A DNA stretch of 64,000 bases, taken from the NCBI RefSeq assembly GCF_008274215.1, contig NZ_VTPS01000015.1, positions 1 to 64,000 of the forward strand, given 5' to 3'. The translations under genes and the position numbers were made by a program. This DNA comes from Calorimonas adulescens (GTDB lineage Bacteria > Bacillota > Thermoanaerobacteria > Thermoanaerobacterales > UBA4877). Of this stretch, positions 36,891 through 44,290 are shown in pieces. How positions within the stretch are numbered: position 1 is the stretch's first letter; the number at the start of each line of letters is the position of its first letter. Below the pieces are notes generated by a model. That model was not told where the DNA came from. It saw only the letters and a list, made by a program, of their open reading frames with translations, and searched no databases.

Positions 36891-37441
36891 TGGAAGAGAG
36901 AGTAATAATGGCTGGATTTGGCGGCCAGGGTCTTATGACCATAGGCCAGCTTTTGGCCTATGCGGGTCTTGAAGAAGACAAGAATGTTTCCTGGATGCCG
37001 TCCTATGGACCGGAGCAGAGGGGTGGCACAGCCAACTGCCATGTAATAGTGTCTGATGGCCCTGTCGGCTCACCGGTTATTTCAGAAGCTACCGGTGTCA
37101 TTGTGATGAACAGGCCATCTCTTGAAAAGTTTGAAAGTTACCTTATACAAGGTGGGGTGCTGGTAATTGATTCTACTCTGATAGATGTTAAAGCATCAAG
37201 GACAGATGTCGAGGCTATTTATGTGCCTGCAGATGAAATGGCCAATGAGATGGGAAATTCCAAAATGGCCAATATGATAATGTTGGGTGCATATGTACAA
37301 AAAACAGGTGTTGTAAAGTTAGAATCCCTCTTTAATGCACTACGGCATGTATGGGGAAATACTGCTAAGGAAAGGTTTGTAGAGCCAAACATCGAGGCCA
37401 TTAAAAAAGGTGCCGGGCTTATAGGTGAATTAGTAAAGTAG
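36890..37441 (+). CDS. vorC: 2-oxoacid:ferredoxin oxidoreductase gamma subunit
   Basis: A 183-residue subunit binding CoA and the ThDP edge, with GFGGQGLMTIGQLLAYAGL near the N-terminus and SWMPSYGPEQRGGTANC (about 37-53), both diagnostic. ATG 36890 overlaps the beta stop and follows GGGGGGTGA; the in-frame ATG at 36875 inside the beta gene is rejected. Last gene of the vor operon. Confidence 0.92.
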   Translation: MEERVIMAGFGGQGLMTIGQLLAYAGLEEDKNVSWMPSYGPEQRGGTANCHVIVSDGPVGSPVISEATGVIVMNRPSLEKFESYLIQGGVLVIDSTLIDVKASRTDVEAIYVPADEMANEMGNSKMANMIMLGAYVQKTGVVKLESLFNALRHVWGNTAKERFVEPNIEAIKKGAGLIGELVK

Positions 37442-37458
37442 ATAATATTAACAAAAAT

Positions 37459-37500
37459 CCTCCATCATGAATATTATATATCAGAAAATATTCAAGGAGG
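37459..37500 (+). promoter_or_regulatory. Hairpin that can sequester the RBS of the YjcZ-like gene
   Basis: CCTCC (37459-37463) can pair with the RBS GGAGG (37496-37500), extended by an inner 7-bp stem GAATATT (37469-37475) with AATATTC (37487-37493). Closed, it would hide the RBS of the small gene at 37506. Confidence 0.5.
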
Positions 37501-37505
37501 TAATC

Positions 37506-37598
37506 ATGATGGAGGAAAAAGGATTTGGTGGCGGCATCTGGTGGATTATAATACTTCTGTTCATAGTATTTCTATGTTGTGGCTGGGATAAGTGTTAA
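37506..37598 (+). CDS. YjcZ-type small membrane protein (30 aa)
   Basis: A 30-residue protein, ATG at 37506 (or 37509) behind AAGGAGGT. It reads MMEEKGFGGGIWWIIILLFI and then VFLCCGWDKC: a Gly-rich start and one membrane helix, the pattern of YjcZ/YhaJ-like tiny proteins often linked to sporulation in Firmicutes. Function is unknown. A terminator follows 13 nt after its stop. Confidence 0.75.
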   Translation: MMEEKGFGGGIWWIIILLFIVFLCCGWDKC

Positions 37599-37611
37599 AT
37601 AGGCAGTACCG

Positions 37612-37641
37612 AAAAAGAGCTGAGATCTCAGCTCTTTTTTT
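37612..37641 (+). terminator. Terminator after the YjcZ-like gene
   Basis: A palindromic stem AAAGAGCTGA/TCAGCTCTTT around GATC is flanked by A and T runs, giving a bidirectional-looking intrinsic terminator. Confidence 0.88.
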
Positions 37642-37651
37642 GTATATATAT

Positions 37652-37993
37652 TTGGTTTCTGTACAACTGGATATACCAGGATCTGCTACTACTGTTGTTA
37701 TGGTTGAGACTCTACTGATGATAGGTGTCAAACCGGGGCCACTGCTATTTACTGAACACTTAAACGAGAAGACCTTTCTGACAGGGGTTATTGTAACCAG
37801 AGTCACTGGTGTTGAACTTTTTACTTCCCTGTTTGGCAGTGTACCCGGCGGCATGCAGGAGATGATCATCCTTTCAGAGTCCTATGATGTGAACCATCCT
37901 GCCGTGGTTGTTATACAGACAGTGAGGAGGATTTTAATAGTTATAATGTATCCATTGCTGGTAAATATAATCCTGAAGTATGTTAAGGGTTAA
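37652..37993 (+). pseudogene. Chimeric relic: TctA fragment joined to AbrB-family C-terminus
   Basis: One open frame without its own RBS fuses two unrelated membrane-protein pieces. Its first part (DIPGSATTVVMVETLLMIGV and KPGPLLFTEH) matches the signature GIPGSATTAV...G-x-x-PGPLLFTE of TctA, the large subunit of tricarboxylate transporters (usually about 500 residues). Its second part (TGVELFTSLFGSVPGGMQEM, then QTVRRILIVIMYPLL) matches the C-terminal repeat of AbrB/COG3180 membrane proteins (about 350 residues). The frame begins right after a terminator, so it is probably not expressed. It is most simply a deletion that joined two former neighbours. Confidence 0.7.
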
Positions 37994-37994
37994 T

Positions 37995-38333
37995 CTATTT
38001 TAGTGGTGAGAACACTGCATATAGCAGTATTTCCTTATCAGTGTCGTTTATCACCCCATGCTCACATCCTGCAGGGGCGTTGACGAGCTGGCCTTCTTTT
38101 ACCCTGATTCTCTCGCCGTTTACAAGGGCCAGGCCTTCCCCCTCTAAGAAATAGAAAGTCTCCTGGTTTTCGTGGGTGTGTGGGACTATCTCACCACCGG
38201 GCATAATCCTTGCGAGCCTCACCAATATGTTCTCGTTGTCGTCTTCATCAAGTATGGTCTTTAAATAGGTTTCTTTATGAATTGGATTTTTTACCCATGC
38301 CACTTCACTTGGGTTTTTAACAATTGATTTCAT
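37995..38333 (-). CDS. Cupin-domain protein
   Basis: A 112-residue single-domain cupin: motif 1 G(G)EIVPHTHENQETFYFLEG (about 47-66; His, His and Glu metal ligands) and motif 2 VNAPAGCEHGVIN (about 84-96). It is likely a small metal-binding regulator or isomerase-like protein with unknown substrate. Minus strand, RBS AAGGGG before ATG, convergent with the TctA/AbrB relic. Confidence 0.82.
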   Translation of the reverse strand: MKSIVKNPSEVAWVKNPIHKETYLKTILDEDDNENILVRLARIMPGGEIVPHTHENQETFYFLEGEGLALVNGERIRVKEGQLVNAPAGCEHGVINDTDKEILLYAVFSPLK

Positions 38334-38348
38334 CTTTTTTACCCCTTT

Positions 38349-38561
38349 CTATAAATTAATAAAATTATCAACAATTTCCACAGGTTTTTCCACATCTTTA
38401 CTGTATGTATCTGCAAATTTTTTTAGATAATCCCATTTTATATCGATATATTGATGCGCAAGAATGTTCCGCAATCTTACTATATTTGCAAGTTTTTCTG
38501 CAAGTATTCTTTCTAAATTCCGACGTGCTGTTCTATCAGTTTTGTAATCAATGAATGTAAG
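38349..38561 (-). pseudogene. Fragment of a HepT-like HEPN toxin
   Basis: Between stop codons at 38564-38562 and 38351-38349 a 70-codon frame reads through ERILAEKLANIVRLRNILAH to QYIDIKWDYLKKFAD. The R-x4-H motif (RNILAH) and following QY are the HEPN RNase core. The N-terminal helices and part of the middle of a normal (about 140-residue) HepT are absent, no start codon is seen, and it overlaps the tail of the MNT gene in another frame. It is read as a degraded toxin partner. Confidence 0.65.
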
Positions 38562-38920
38562 CTAACCACCTCTTTTCGCATTCTGTATATATCCATGAGG
38601 TCATTAGAAAGGTCTTCTGCTTCCATGGAAATATCCAACATATACTTTATATATAGTTCTTCATCTCTTATCAATAATTTGCTGCCCCTTATAGCTTCCC
38701 ATGCTATTATTGGGTTTGCACTATTAAGTATGATCAGGTCGACGTCTTTTCTGGTAATGTCCTCCAGATTTCCCCATAACATTGTGATGTCATCAAAGGT
38801 ATATCCCTCTTTTAGATATACAGCGATATCCACATCAGACTCTTTGAACTGTCTTCTTTTGGAATACGAACCGAATCCTGCATGGCAAAGAAATCCTGTA
38901 ATTTTTTTGAAAAGGTCCAT
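38513..38920 (-). CDS. MntA-like minimal nucleotidyltransferase (antitoxin type)
   Basis: A 135-residue minimal nucleotidyltransferase: GSYSKRRQFKESDVDIAV (about 17-34) has the G-S-x(n)-D-x-D catalytic pattern, with a third Asp in DVDLIIL. In MntA/HepT systems this enzyme AMPylates and silences the HEPN RNase. The N-terminus is about 10 residues shorter than usual and its C-terminus runs into the degraded HepT region, so the system may be in decay. ATG lies behind AAGGGATA. Confidence 0.72.
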   Translation of the reverse strand: MDLFKKITGFLCHAGFGSYSKRRQFKESDVDIAVYLKEGYTFDDITMLWGNLEDITRKDVDLIILNSANPIIAWEAIRGSKLLIRDEELYIKYMLDISMEAEDLSNDLMDIYRMRKEVVSLHSLITKLIEQHVGI

Positions 38921-39061
38921 AGTATCCCTTTATATCAACTGATTTTCCTTTATGATAGCATATACATCTTAAAATATAAAGTAATAAATAATAAAAAAGG
39001 ATGATTGGGGTATTTTGTAGAATATATACCATATTTGAAAAACCAAAATCGGGAGGAGATC

Positions 39062-40126
39062 ATGTTGAACTATGATGAATTGAGGAAAAACGCCAGAATA
39101 AACATGAATAATGTATGCCGCGGGTGCAAAAGATGTGACGGAATAGCCTGCGCTGGAGAGGTGCCGGGGATAGGAGGCGTAGGTTCTGGTGAAGGGTTCA
39201 TAGAGAATGTACGGGCTTTGTCAAGGGTGAAGCTGGAACTGAAAACACTGCATAATGTCAAAAAACCTGATATTTCCTCGGAAATATTTGGCGAAAATGT
39301 AAGTTTTCCTGTACTTCCAGCACCCATGGCAGGCATGAAAAGCAATTTTGGTGGATACTTTACTGAATATGAGTTTGCATCGATTCTGGCCAATGCTTGC
39401 AAGGAATTAAGACTGATGTATACATCGGCGGATGGGCCAGATCCTAACATGTTTAATGCTGGTATTGAAGCTATAAAAAATACAGGCGTGCCATCAATCG
39501 TGTTTATAAAACCGAGAGGAGTAAAAGAGGTAATAGAGAAGATTAAAGTTGCAGAAGAGGCTGGTGCTAAGGCAGTGGGTATGGATGTGGATGGAGCAGG
39601 TCTTATCCTGATGGTAAGGAGCGGACAGGAGGTAGGGCCAAAGAACACTGATGAGCTTAAGGAGATAATATCCTCTACCAGTTTGCCAGTTGTGCTTAAA
39701 GGTATAATGACGGTCGAAGAGGCAAAGATTGCTTATGAATCCGGAGCAAAAGGTATAGTGGTCTCCAACCACGGTGGCAGGGTGCTGGAGGCTGCCATGG
39801 CTACATGTGATGTACTCCCAGAAATAGCAGAGAAATTTAAAAGAAAAATGGCAATTTTTGTGGACGGCGGCGTGAGGTCTGGCGTAGATGTATTAAAGAT
39901 GCTGGCTTTGGGTGCTGATGCTGTGATAGTGGGAAGGCCGGTAGCCATAGCTGCCCACGGCGGCAGGATAGATGGTGTCAAATGGCTTTTGAAGAACTAT
40001 GCAGATGAGCTCTACCAGGCCATGATACTTACGGGTACGCCTGACGTGCATATTAATAGTGAAATAGAGTGCTTTGGGAATAATATCCTCATAAAGATAA
40101 AGGAGCGGGGCACATGGAGAGTTTAA
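39062..40126 (+). CDS. FMN-dependent alpha-hydroxy-acid dehydrogenase-like protein with N-terminal Cys cluster
   Basis: A 354-residue TIM-barrel flavoprotein. SNHGGR (near residue 237), VDGGVRSGVDVLKMLALGAD and VIVGRP are FMN-site hallmarks of the glycolate/lactate oxidase superfamily (also type 2 IPP isomerase). Unlike the oxidases it carries CRGCKRCDGIAC near residues 18-29, a possible metal or Fe-S site, suggesting ferredoxin- or NAD-linked use in an anaerobe. ATG 39062 follows GGGAGGAG; upstream in-frame codons lack an RBS. Substrate unknown; 2-hydroxyacids from amino-acid fermentation are candidates. Confidence 0.78.
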   Translation: MLNYDELRKNARINMNNVCRGCKRCDGIACAGEVPGIGGVGSGEGFIENVRALSRVKLELKTLHNVKKPDISSEIFGENVSFPVLPAPMAGMKSNFGGYFTEYEFASILANACKELRLMYTSADGPDPNMFNAGIEAIKNTGVPSIVFIKPRGVKEVIEKIKVAEEAGAKAVGMDVDGAGLILMVRSGQEVGPKNTDELKEIISSTSLPVVLKGIMTVEEAKIAYESGAKGIVVSNHGGRVLEAAMATCDVLPEIAEKFKRKMAIFVDGGVRSGVDVLKMLALGADAVIVGRPVAIAAHGGRIDGVKWLLKNYADELYQAMILTGTPDVHINSEIECFGNNILIKIKERGTWRV

Positions 40127-40227
40127 GGTCATTAAACATAGAGAAAATAAAGGTTATTCTTTTGGGTTTATATGTTCGGGGAGATTATTAATTTTATTAA
40201 ATCTGAATCTGAAAGGAGTGAAGAGAT

Positions 40228-40689
40228 ATGGAGTTAAAGGAAGGTATGGAAGCACCGGATTTTACACTACCATCCACTGATGGGAATGTGACATTATCAA
40301 GCCTTCGGGGTAAGAATGTTGTTCTCTATTTCTATCCCAAGGATAATACATCCGGTTGTACCAATGAGGCGGTAAGCTTCAGGGATAAGCTTAGGGATTT
40401 TGAGGACTTAAATACGGAGATTCTTGGTGTTAGTAGAGATAGTATAAGGTCTCACGAGAACTTTGCCTCTAGGTATGGACTACCTTTTAAACTGCTTTCA
40501 GACAGTGAAGGTATGGTATGTGAACTCTATGGGGTGTTGAAAGAGAAAAATATGTATGGAAAGATCACCATAGGCATTGAGCGTACTACATTTGTCATTG
40601 ACAGGGATGGCTATATAAGGAAGATTTTTAACAAGGTAAAGGTTAATGGGCATGTTGATGATGTTTTAGAGATTGTACGCAGCATGTAA
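40228..40689 (+). CDS. bcp: Thioredoxin-dependent peroxiredoxin (BCP/PrxQ type)
   Basis: Reduces hydrogen and organic peroxides. The 153-residue protein has the peroxidatic motif YPKDNTSGCTNEA with Cys near residue 46. The resolving Cys usually five residues later is replaced (Val), although another Cys occurs near residue 92, so it may be an atypical or 1-Cys member. RBS AAAGGAGTGAAG lies before ATG. A terminator starts at its stop codon. Confidence 0.92.
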   Translation: MELKEGMEAPDFTLPSTDGNVTLSSLRGKNVVLYFYPKDNTSGCTNEAVSFRDKLRDFEDLNTEILGVSRDSIRSHENFASRYGLPFKLLSDSEGMVCELYGVLKEKNMYGKITIGIERTTFVIDRDGYIRKIFNKVKVNGHVDDVLEIVRSM

Positions 40690-40711
40690 GGCCGTATGGC
40701 CTTATTTTTTT
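40687..40711 (+). terminator. Terminator after bcp
   Basis: A 7-bp stem TAAGGCC/GGCCTTA with a GTAT loop is followed by TTTTTTT. It includes the bcp stop codon. Confidence 0.85.
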
Positions 40712-40737
40712 GCATAATTAAAGAAGGAGATTTACGG

Positions 40738-40764
40738 TTTGTATAGAATTATATAATATACAAA
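40738..40764. promoter_or_regulatory. Palindrome upstream of ptb copy 2
   Basis: TTTGTATA-11 nt-TATACAAA is a perfect 8-bp inverted repeat 45 nt before the TTG start. The AT-rich centre could hold a -10 element, so it may be an operator overlapping the promoter. Confidence 0.4.
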
Positions 40765-40808
40765 AAAATTTTAAGCTTTATAAAAAATTTGAGGCCGGAG
40801 GTGATACC

Positions 40809-41714
40809 TTGATAAAAAACTTTGAAGAACTTAAGAACAAGGCATTGGACTCTGGTAGAATGGTATTATCGGTAGCTGCAGCCGCAGATGAAACGGTGAT
40901 TGCGGCTGTTGAGAAAGCCCGTAAGATTGGTATCATAGACGTCTTCCTTGTTGGCGACAAGAGGAAAATAGCGGCTATAGCTGAAGAGATGGGCGTGGAT
41001 ATCAAGAATTACGAGGTCATAGATGAAGAGGATGTAACTGGAGCAGCCAGGACTGCAGTAAAATTAGTGCATGATGGCCAGGCCGATTTCGTGATGAAAG
41101 GCATCCTGGGTACATCAGATCTGCTAAAATCTGTCCTGGATGAGGAGATTGGACTCCGTGGCAAAAACCTGCTTTCCCATATAATGGTATACAATATACC
41201 TGCTTATCATAAACTTTTAATGGTTACAGACGGTGGCATGGTTATAAGTCCTACCATGGAAGAAAAGGCAGGCATAATACAAAATGCTGTGGAGTTAGGT
41301 AGGGCGCTGGATATAGAGCCATTGAAAGTGGCTGCGCTTTGCGCTGTGGAAACTGTTAACCCCAAAATGCAGGCAACCGTCGACGCAAAAGAGCTTTCAG
41401 AGAAGTCGAAGAGGGGAGAAATAGAGGGCGCAATTGTGGAAGGCCCGCTTGCCTTTGATCTTGCCATAAGTAAAGAAGCGGCAAGACACAAGGGGGTTGC
41501 CGGTGAGGTGGTAGGAGACGCCGACTGTCTGCTTGTGCCATATATTGAGGTGGGCAACAGCATAGGCAAATGCCTGTCCTATTTTGGTGGAGCACAGTGC
41601 GCAGGCATAGTTATGGGGGCAAGAAAACCAATAGTGCTGGTATCAAGGGCAGATCCGCCGGAGGATAAGTTTAACTCTATCGTTTTGGGATGTGTAATTG
41701 CATCGAATCGATAG
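40809..41714 (+). CDS. ptb: Phosphate butyryltransferase (copy 2)
   Basis: A 301-residue phosphate acyltransferase of the PTB family, with FVMKGILGTSDLLKSVLDEE, LLSHIMVYNIPAYHKLLMVT and AGIVMGARKPIVLVSRADPP. It starts with TTG 40809 behind GGAGGTG. It lies upstream of indolepyruvate ferredoxin oxidoreductase genes, so aryl-acetyl-CoA or branched acyl-CoA are plausible substrates. A short form of the structured RNA begins a few nt after the stop. Confidence 0.93.
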   Translation: MIKNFEELKNKALDSGRMVLSVAAAADETVIAAVEKARKIGIIDVFLVGDKRKIAAIAEEMGVDIKNYEVIDEEDVTGAARTAVKLVHDGQADFVMKGILGTSDLLKSVLDEEIGLRGKNLLSHIMVYNIPAYHKLLMVTDGGMVISPTMEEKAGIIQNAVELGRALDIEPLKVAALCAVETVNPKMQATVDAKELSEKSKRGEIEGAIVEGPLAFDLAISKEAARHKGVAGEVVGDADCLLVPYIEVGNSIGKCLSYFGGAQCAGIVMGARKPIVLVSRADPPEDKFNSIVLGCVIASNR

Positions 41715-41720
41715 TAATTC

Positions 41721-41845
41721 GATGTGGGAACCAATGAAAGATGACATACAACATCAAATTCATCCTTAAAGCGAGTCCATGATACTCTTAATAAGTGGCG
41801 GGTGCAGCAGGAGCATAGATGTTGCTGTCATGCATGTATTGCATC
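41721..41845 (+). ncRNA. Structured intergenic RNA downstream of ptb copy 2 (short form)
   Basis: Homologue of the RNA at 31472-31713. Positions 41734-41816 align to 31484-31567 at about 75% identity with one gap, and 41812-41833 align to the 3' end of copy 1. The helix P2 is ATGACA-tac-AACATC (41741-41755) with GATGTT-gc-TGTCAT (41818-41831). Relative to copy 1 one T-A pair has become C-G and one G-C pair has become A-T, both sides changing together. The outer pairs GATG/CATC and CAAT/ATTG close it. The GAGT/ACTC hairpin (41773-41776 with 41784-41787) is conserved. The roughly 111-nt inner module of copy 1 is absent. It lies 33 nt before iorA. Confidence 0.68.
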
Positions 41846-41877
41846 AGGTCAATAAACCTTTAGGGGAGTGAGATGAC

Positions 41878-43620
41878 ATGAGGGAACTTCTTACAGGCAA
41901 TGAAGCTGTGGCCAGGGGTGCCTATGAGTACGGCATAACCGTTGCTGCTGCATATCCGGGTACTCCAAGTACCGAGATACTGGAAAATATAGCACCATAT
42001 GATGAGATATACGCCGAGTGGTCACCCAATGAAAAGGTGGCATTGGAGGTGGCTCTCGGAGCAGCCTTTGCAGGGGCAAGAAGCCTTGCAGCCATGAAAC
42101 ATGTGGGCCTCAATGTAGCGGCAGACCCCATGTTTACTTCAGCCTATACGGGAGTCAACGGTGCTTTTATTATCGTGACCGCAGACGACCCGGGCATGCA
42201 TAGCTCTCAGGATGAGCAGGATAACAGGTACTATGCTAAGTTTGCGAAGATACCCATGCTGGAACCGTCGGACAGCCAGGAGTGTAAGGAATTCGTTGGT
42301 GAGGCGGTTAGTATATCCGAAGAGTTTGATACCCCGGTCATATTGAGACTGACAACCAGGATATCTCACAGCAAGAGTCTGGTAGAGCTGGGAACAAGAG
42401 AGAATGTATCCATGAGACCATATAGGCGAAATGCACACAAATATGTAACCACTCCCGGGAATGCAAGAGTCTTGAGGGTAAGACTGGAGGAAAGATTAAA
42501 GAAATTGAAAGAATACAGTGAGAAGTCTCCGTTAAACCATATTGAATGGGGAGATAAAATGATAGGTATTATTACCTCCGGCATAGCATACCAGTATGCC
42601 AGAGAGGTTATGGGCGATAGTGCTTCGTATCTAAAACTGGGTATGACATATCCTCTGCCTGATGAGCTTATCAAAGAGTTTGCATCGCAGGTGGAAGAGG
42701 TATATGTTGTAGAGGAACTGGAACCATATCTGGAGGAGCATTTAAAAGCCCTTGGGATTAAATGCCATGGTAAGGACCTTATACCCATAGTTGGTGAACT
42801 GAATCCGGAGATTGTGGCAAGGGGATTTCTTGGCAAGGAGCCTGAGACGATAAAGGTGAGTATCAAGCCTGCGGCCAGGCCACCACTAATGTGTCCCGGA
42901 TGCCCTCACAGGGGGGTGTTTTTCGCCCTATCCGGTAAGGATGCAGTAATAACCGGCGATATCGGCTGCTATACCCTGGGTTCACAGGAGCCTTTAAGCG
43001 CCATGGACACAACCATATGCATGGGAGCCAGTGTATCTAACGGACATGGTTTCCAGAAAGCCTTTGAAAAGAACGGGATAAATAAAAAGGTATTTTCTGT
43101 CATAGGCGACTCTACGTTCTTCCATTCAGGTATGACAGGACTCCTTGACATTGCATATAACAAGGGCAATTCCACCCTTATAATACTGGATAACAGGATA
43201 ACAGCCATGACAGGACAGCAGGAAAATCCGGGTACAGGGTATACTTTAAAGGGTGAGCCAACATTCCAGGCTGACCTGGCAAAGATTTGCAATGCCATGG
43301 GCATAGAAAGGGTAAGGGAGGTAAACTCTCTTGACCTTGAGCAGGTGGAGGCTGCTATAGACGAGGCTATGAACACAACAGATCCCATGGTTATAATCGC
43401 TAAAGCCCCGTGCGCCCTCTTAAAGAGAGAAAAACAGCCGGAGGGGAAGAGCAGGATAGATGTGGATATATGCCAGCAGTGTGGACTGTGTCTGCAGCTT
43501 GGTTGTCCGGCCATATACAGGGACGAGAATGATAATATCATAATAGATGAATATCAGTGCAATGGCTGCACACTCTGTCAGCAGGTGTGTGAATTTGATG
43601 CCATTGAGACCACAATGTAG
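41878..43620 (+). CDS. iorA: Indolepyruvate ferredoxin oxidoreductase, alpha subunit
   Basis: Oxidatively decarboxylates aromatic 2-oxoacids (indolepyruvate, phenylpyruvate) to aryl-acetyl-CoA with ferredoxin. The 580-residue fused subunit begins LLTGNEAVARGAYEYGITVA and AAYPGTPSTEI, has a ThDP half with CPGCPHRG (about 340), GDIGCYTLG and DNRITAMTGQQ (about 438), and two C-terminal Fe-S motifs (CQQCGLCLQLGCP and CNGCTLCQQVCE). RBS GGGGAGTGAG. It is followed by iorB. Confidence 0.95.
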   Translation: MRELLTGNEAVARGAYEYGITVAAAYPGTPSTEILENIAPYDEIYAEWSPNEKVALEVALGAAFAGARSLAAMKHVGLNVAADPMFTSAYTGVNGAFIIVTADDPGMHSSQDEQDNRYYAKFAKIPMLEPSDSQECKEFVGEAVSISEEFDTPVILRLTTRISHSKSLVELGTRENVSMRPYRRNAHKYVTTPGNARVLRVRLEERLKKLKEYSEKSPLNHIEWGDKMIGIITSGIAYQYAREVMGDSASYLKLGMTYPLPDELIKEFASQVEEVYVVEELEPYLEEHLKALGIKCHGKDLIPIVGELNPEIVARGFLGKEPETIKVSIKPAARPPLMCPGCPHRGVFFALSGKDAVITGDIGCYTLGSQEPLSAMDTTICMGASVSNGHGFQKAFEKNGINKKVFSVIGDSTFFHSGMTGLLDIAYNKGNSTLIILDNRITAMTGQQENPGTGYTLKGEPTFQADLAKICNAMGIERVREVNSLDLEQVEAAIDEAMNTTDPMVIIAKAPCALLKREKQPEGKSRIDVDICQQCGLCLQLGCPAIYRDENDNIIIDEYQCNGCTLCQQVCEFDAIETTM

Positions 43621-43632
43621 GAGGGTTTTGGT

Positions 43633-44211
43633 ATGAGCAGTACAAAGAGCATTCTACTGGTTGGAGTCGGAGGCCAGGGCACTATACTTGCCAGTCGTGT
43701 CCTTACCAAGGGATTGGTGGCAGCGGGATATGATGTAAAGATGTCTGAAATACACGGTATGTCTCAGAGGGGCGGCAGCGTATCAACCCAGATAAGATTT
43801 GGTGAAAAGGTATATTCCCCTATCATAGGCAGGGGTACAGCGGATGCCATAGTGGCCTTTGAACAGATGGAGGGATTGAGATATATAGATTTCTTAAAGG
43901 TCGATGGTATGATGGTTATCAATGACTATAGGCAGCCGTCATTGCCCGTAATGATTGGTGATGCTGAATACCCCGACGGCATTATAGATGAACTGAGTTC
44001 AAAGGTTAAGACTGTTGTATTTGATGCTGCCGATGTGGCAAACAGCATTGGTAACCTAAAGGTGCAGAATATAGTCCTCCTTGGGGCATTGATTAAAGTG
44101 ATAGGCCTTGAAAATCTGGAATGGGAGGCAATTATATCTCTGGAAGTACCTCCTAAATTTAAAGATATGAATATTGAGGCTTACCATAAGGGACTTGAAC
44201 TTGCATCATAA
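43633..44211 (+). CDS. iorB: Indolepyruvate ferredoxin oxidoreductase, beta subunit
   Basis: A 192-residue gamma-type subunit of the IOR complex, with GVGGQGTILASRVLTKGL near residues 11-28 and SEIHGMSQRGGSVSTQIRFG (about 42-61), as in the family. It starts 12 nt after iorA behind AGGAGGG. With Vor it gives this region two ferredoxin-linked 2-oxoacid routes. Confidence 0.94.
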   Translation: MSSTKSILLVGVGGQGTILASRVLTKGLVAAGYDVKMSEIHGMSQRGGSVSTQIRFGEKVYSPIIGRGTADAIVAFEQMEGLRYIDFLKVDGMMVINDYRQPSLPVMIGDAEYPDGIIDELSSKVKTVVFDAADVANSIGNLKVQNIVLLGALIKVIGLENLEWEAIISLEVPPKFKDMNIEAYHKGLELAS

Positions 44212-44247
44212 ATTATCCACCATGATTTCCAATGTATGCGCTCATAT

Positions 44248-44284
44248 TCCCACCTTTAGTAACATAAGGATTATACAGGTGGGA
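44248..44284 (+). promoter_or_regulatory. Hairpin covering the RBS of the polysaccharide deacetylase gene
   Basis: TCCCACCT (44248-44255) is perfectly complementary to AGGTGGGA (44277-44284), which contains the RBS of the gene starting at 44291. The loop is 21 nt. It is a candidate translational switch. Confidence 0.5.
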
Positions 44285-44290
44285 TGTTAA

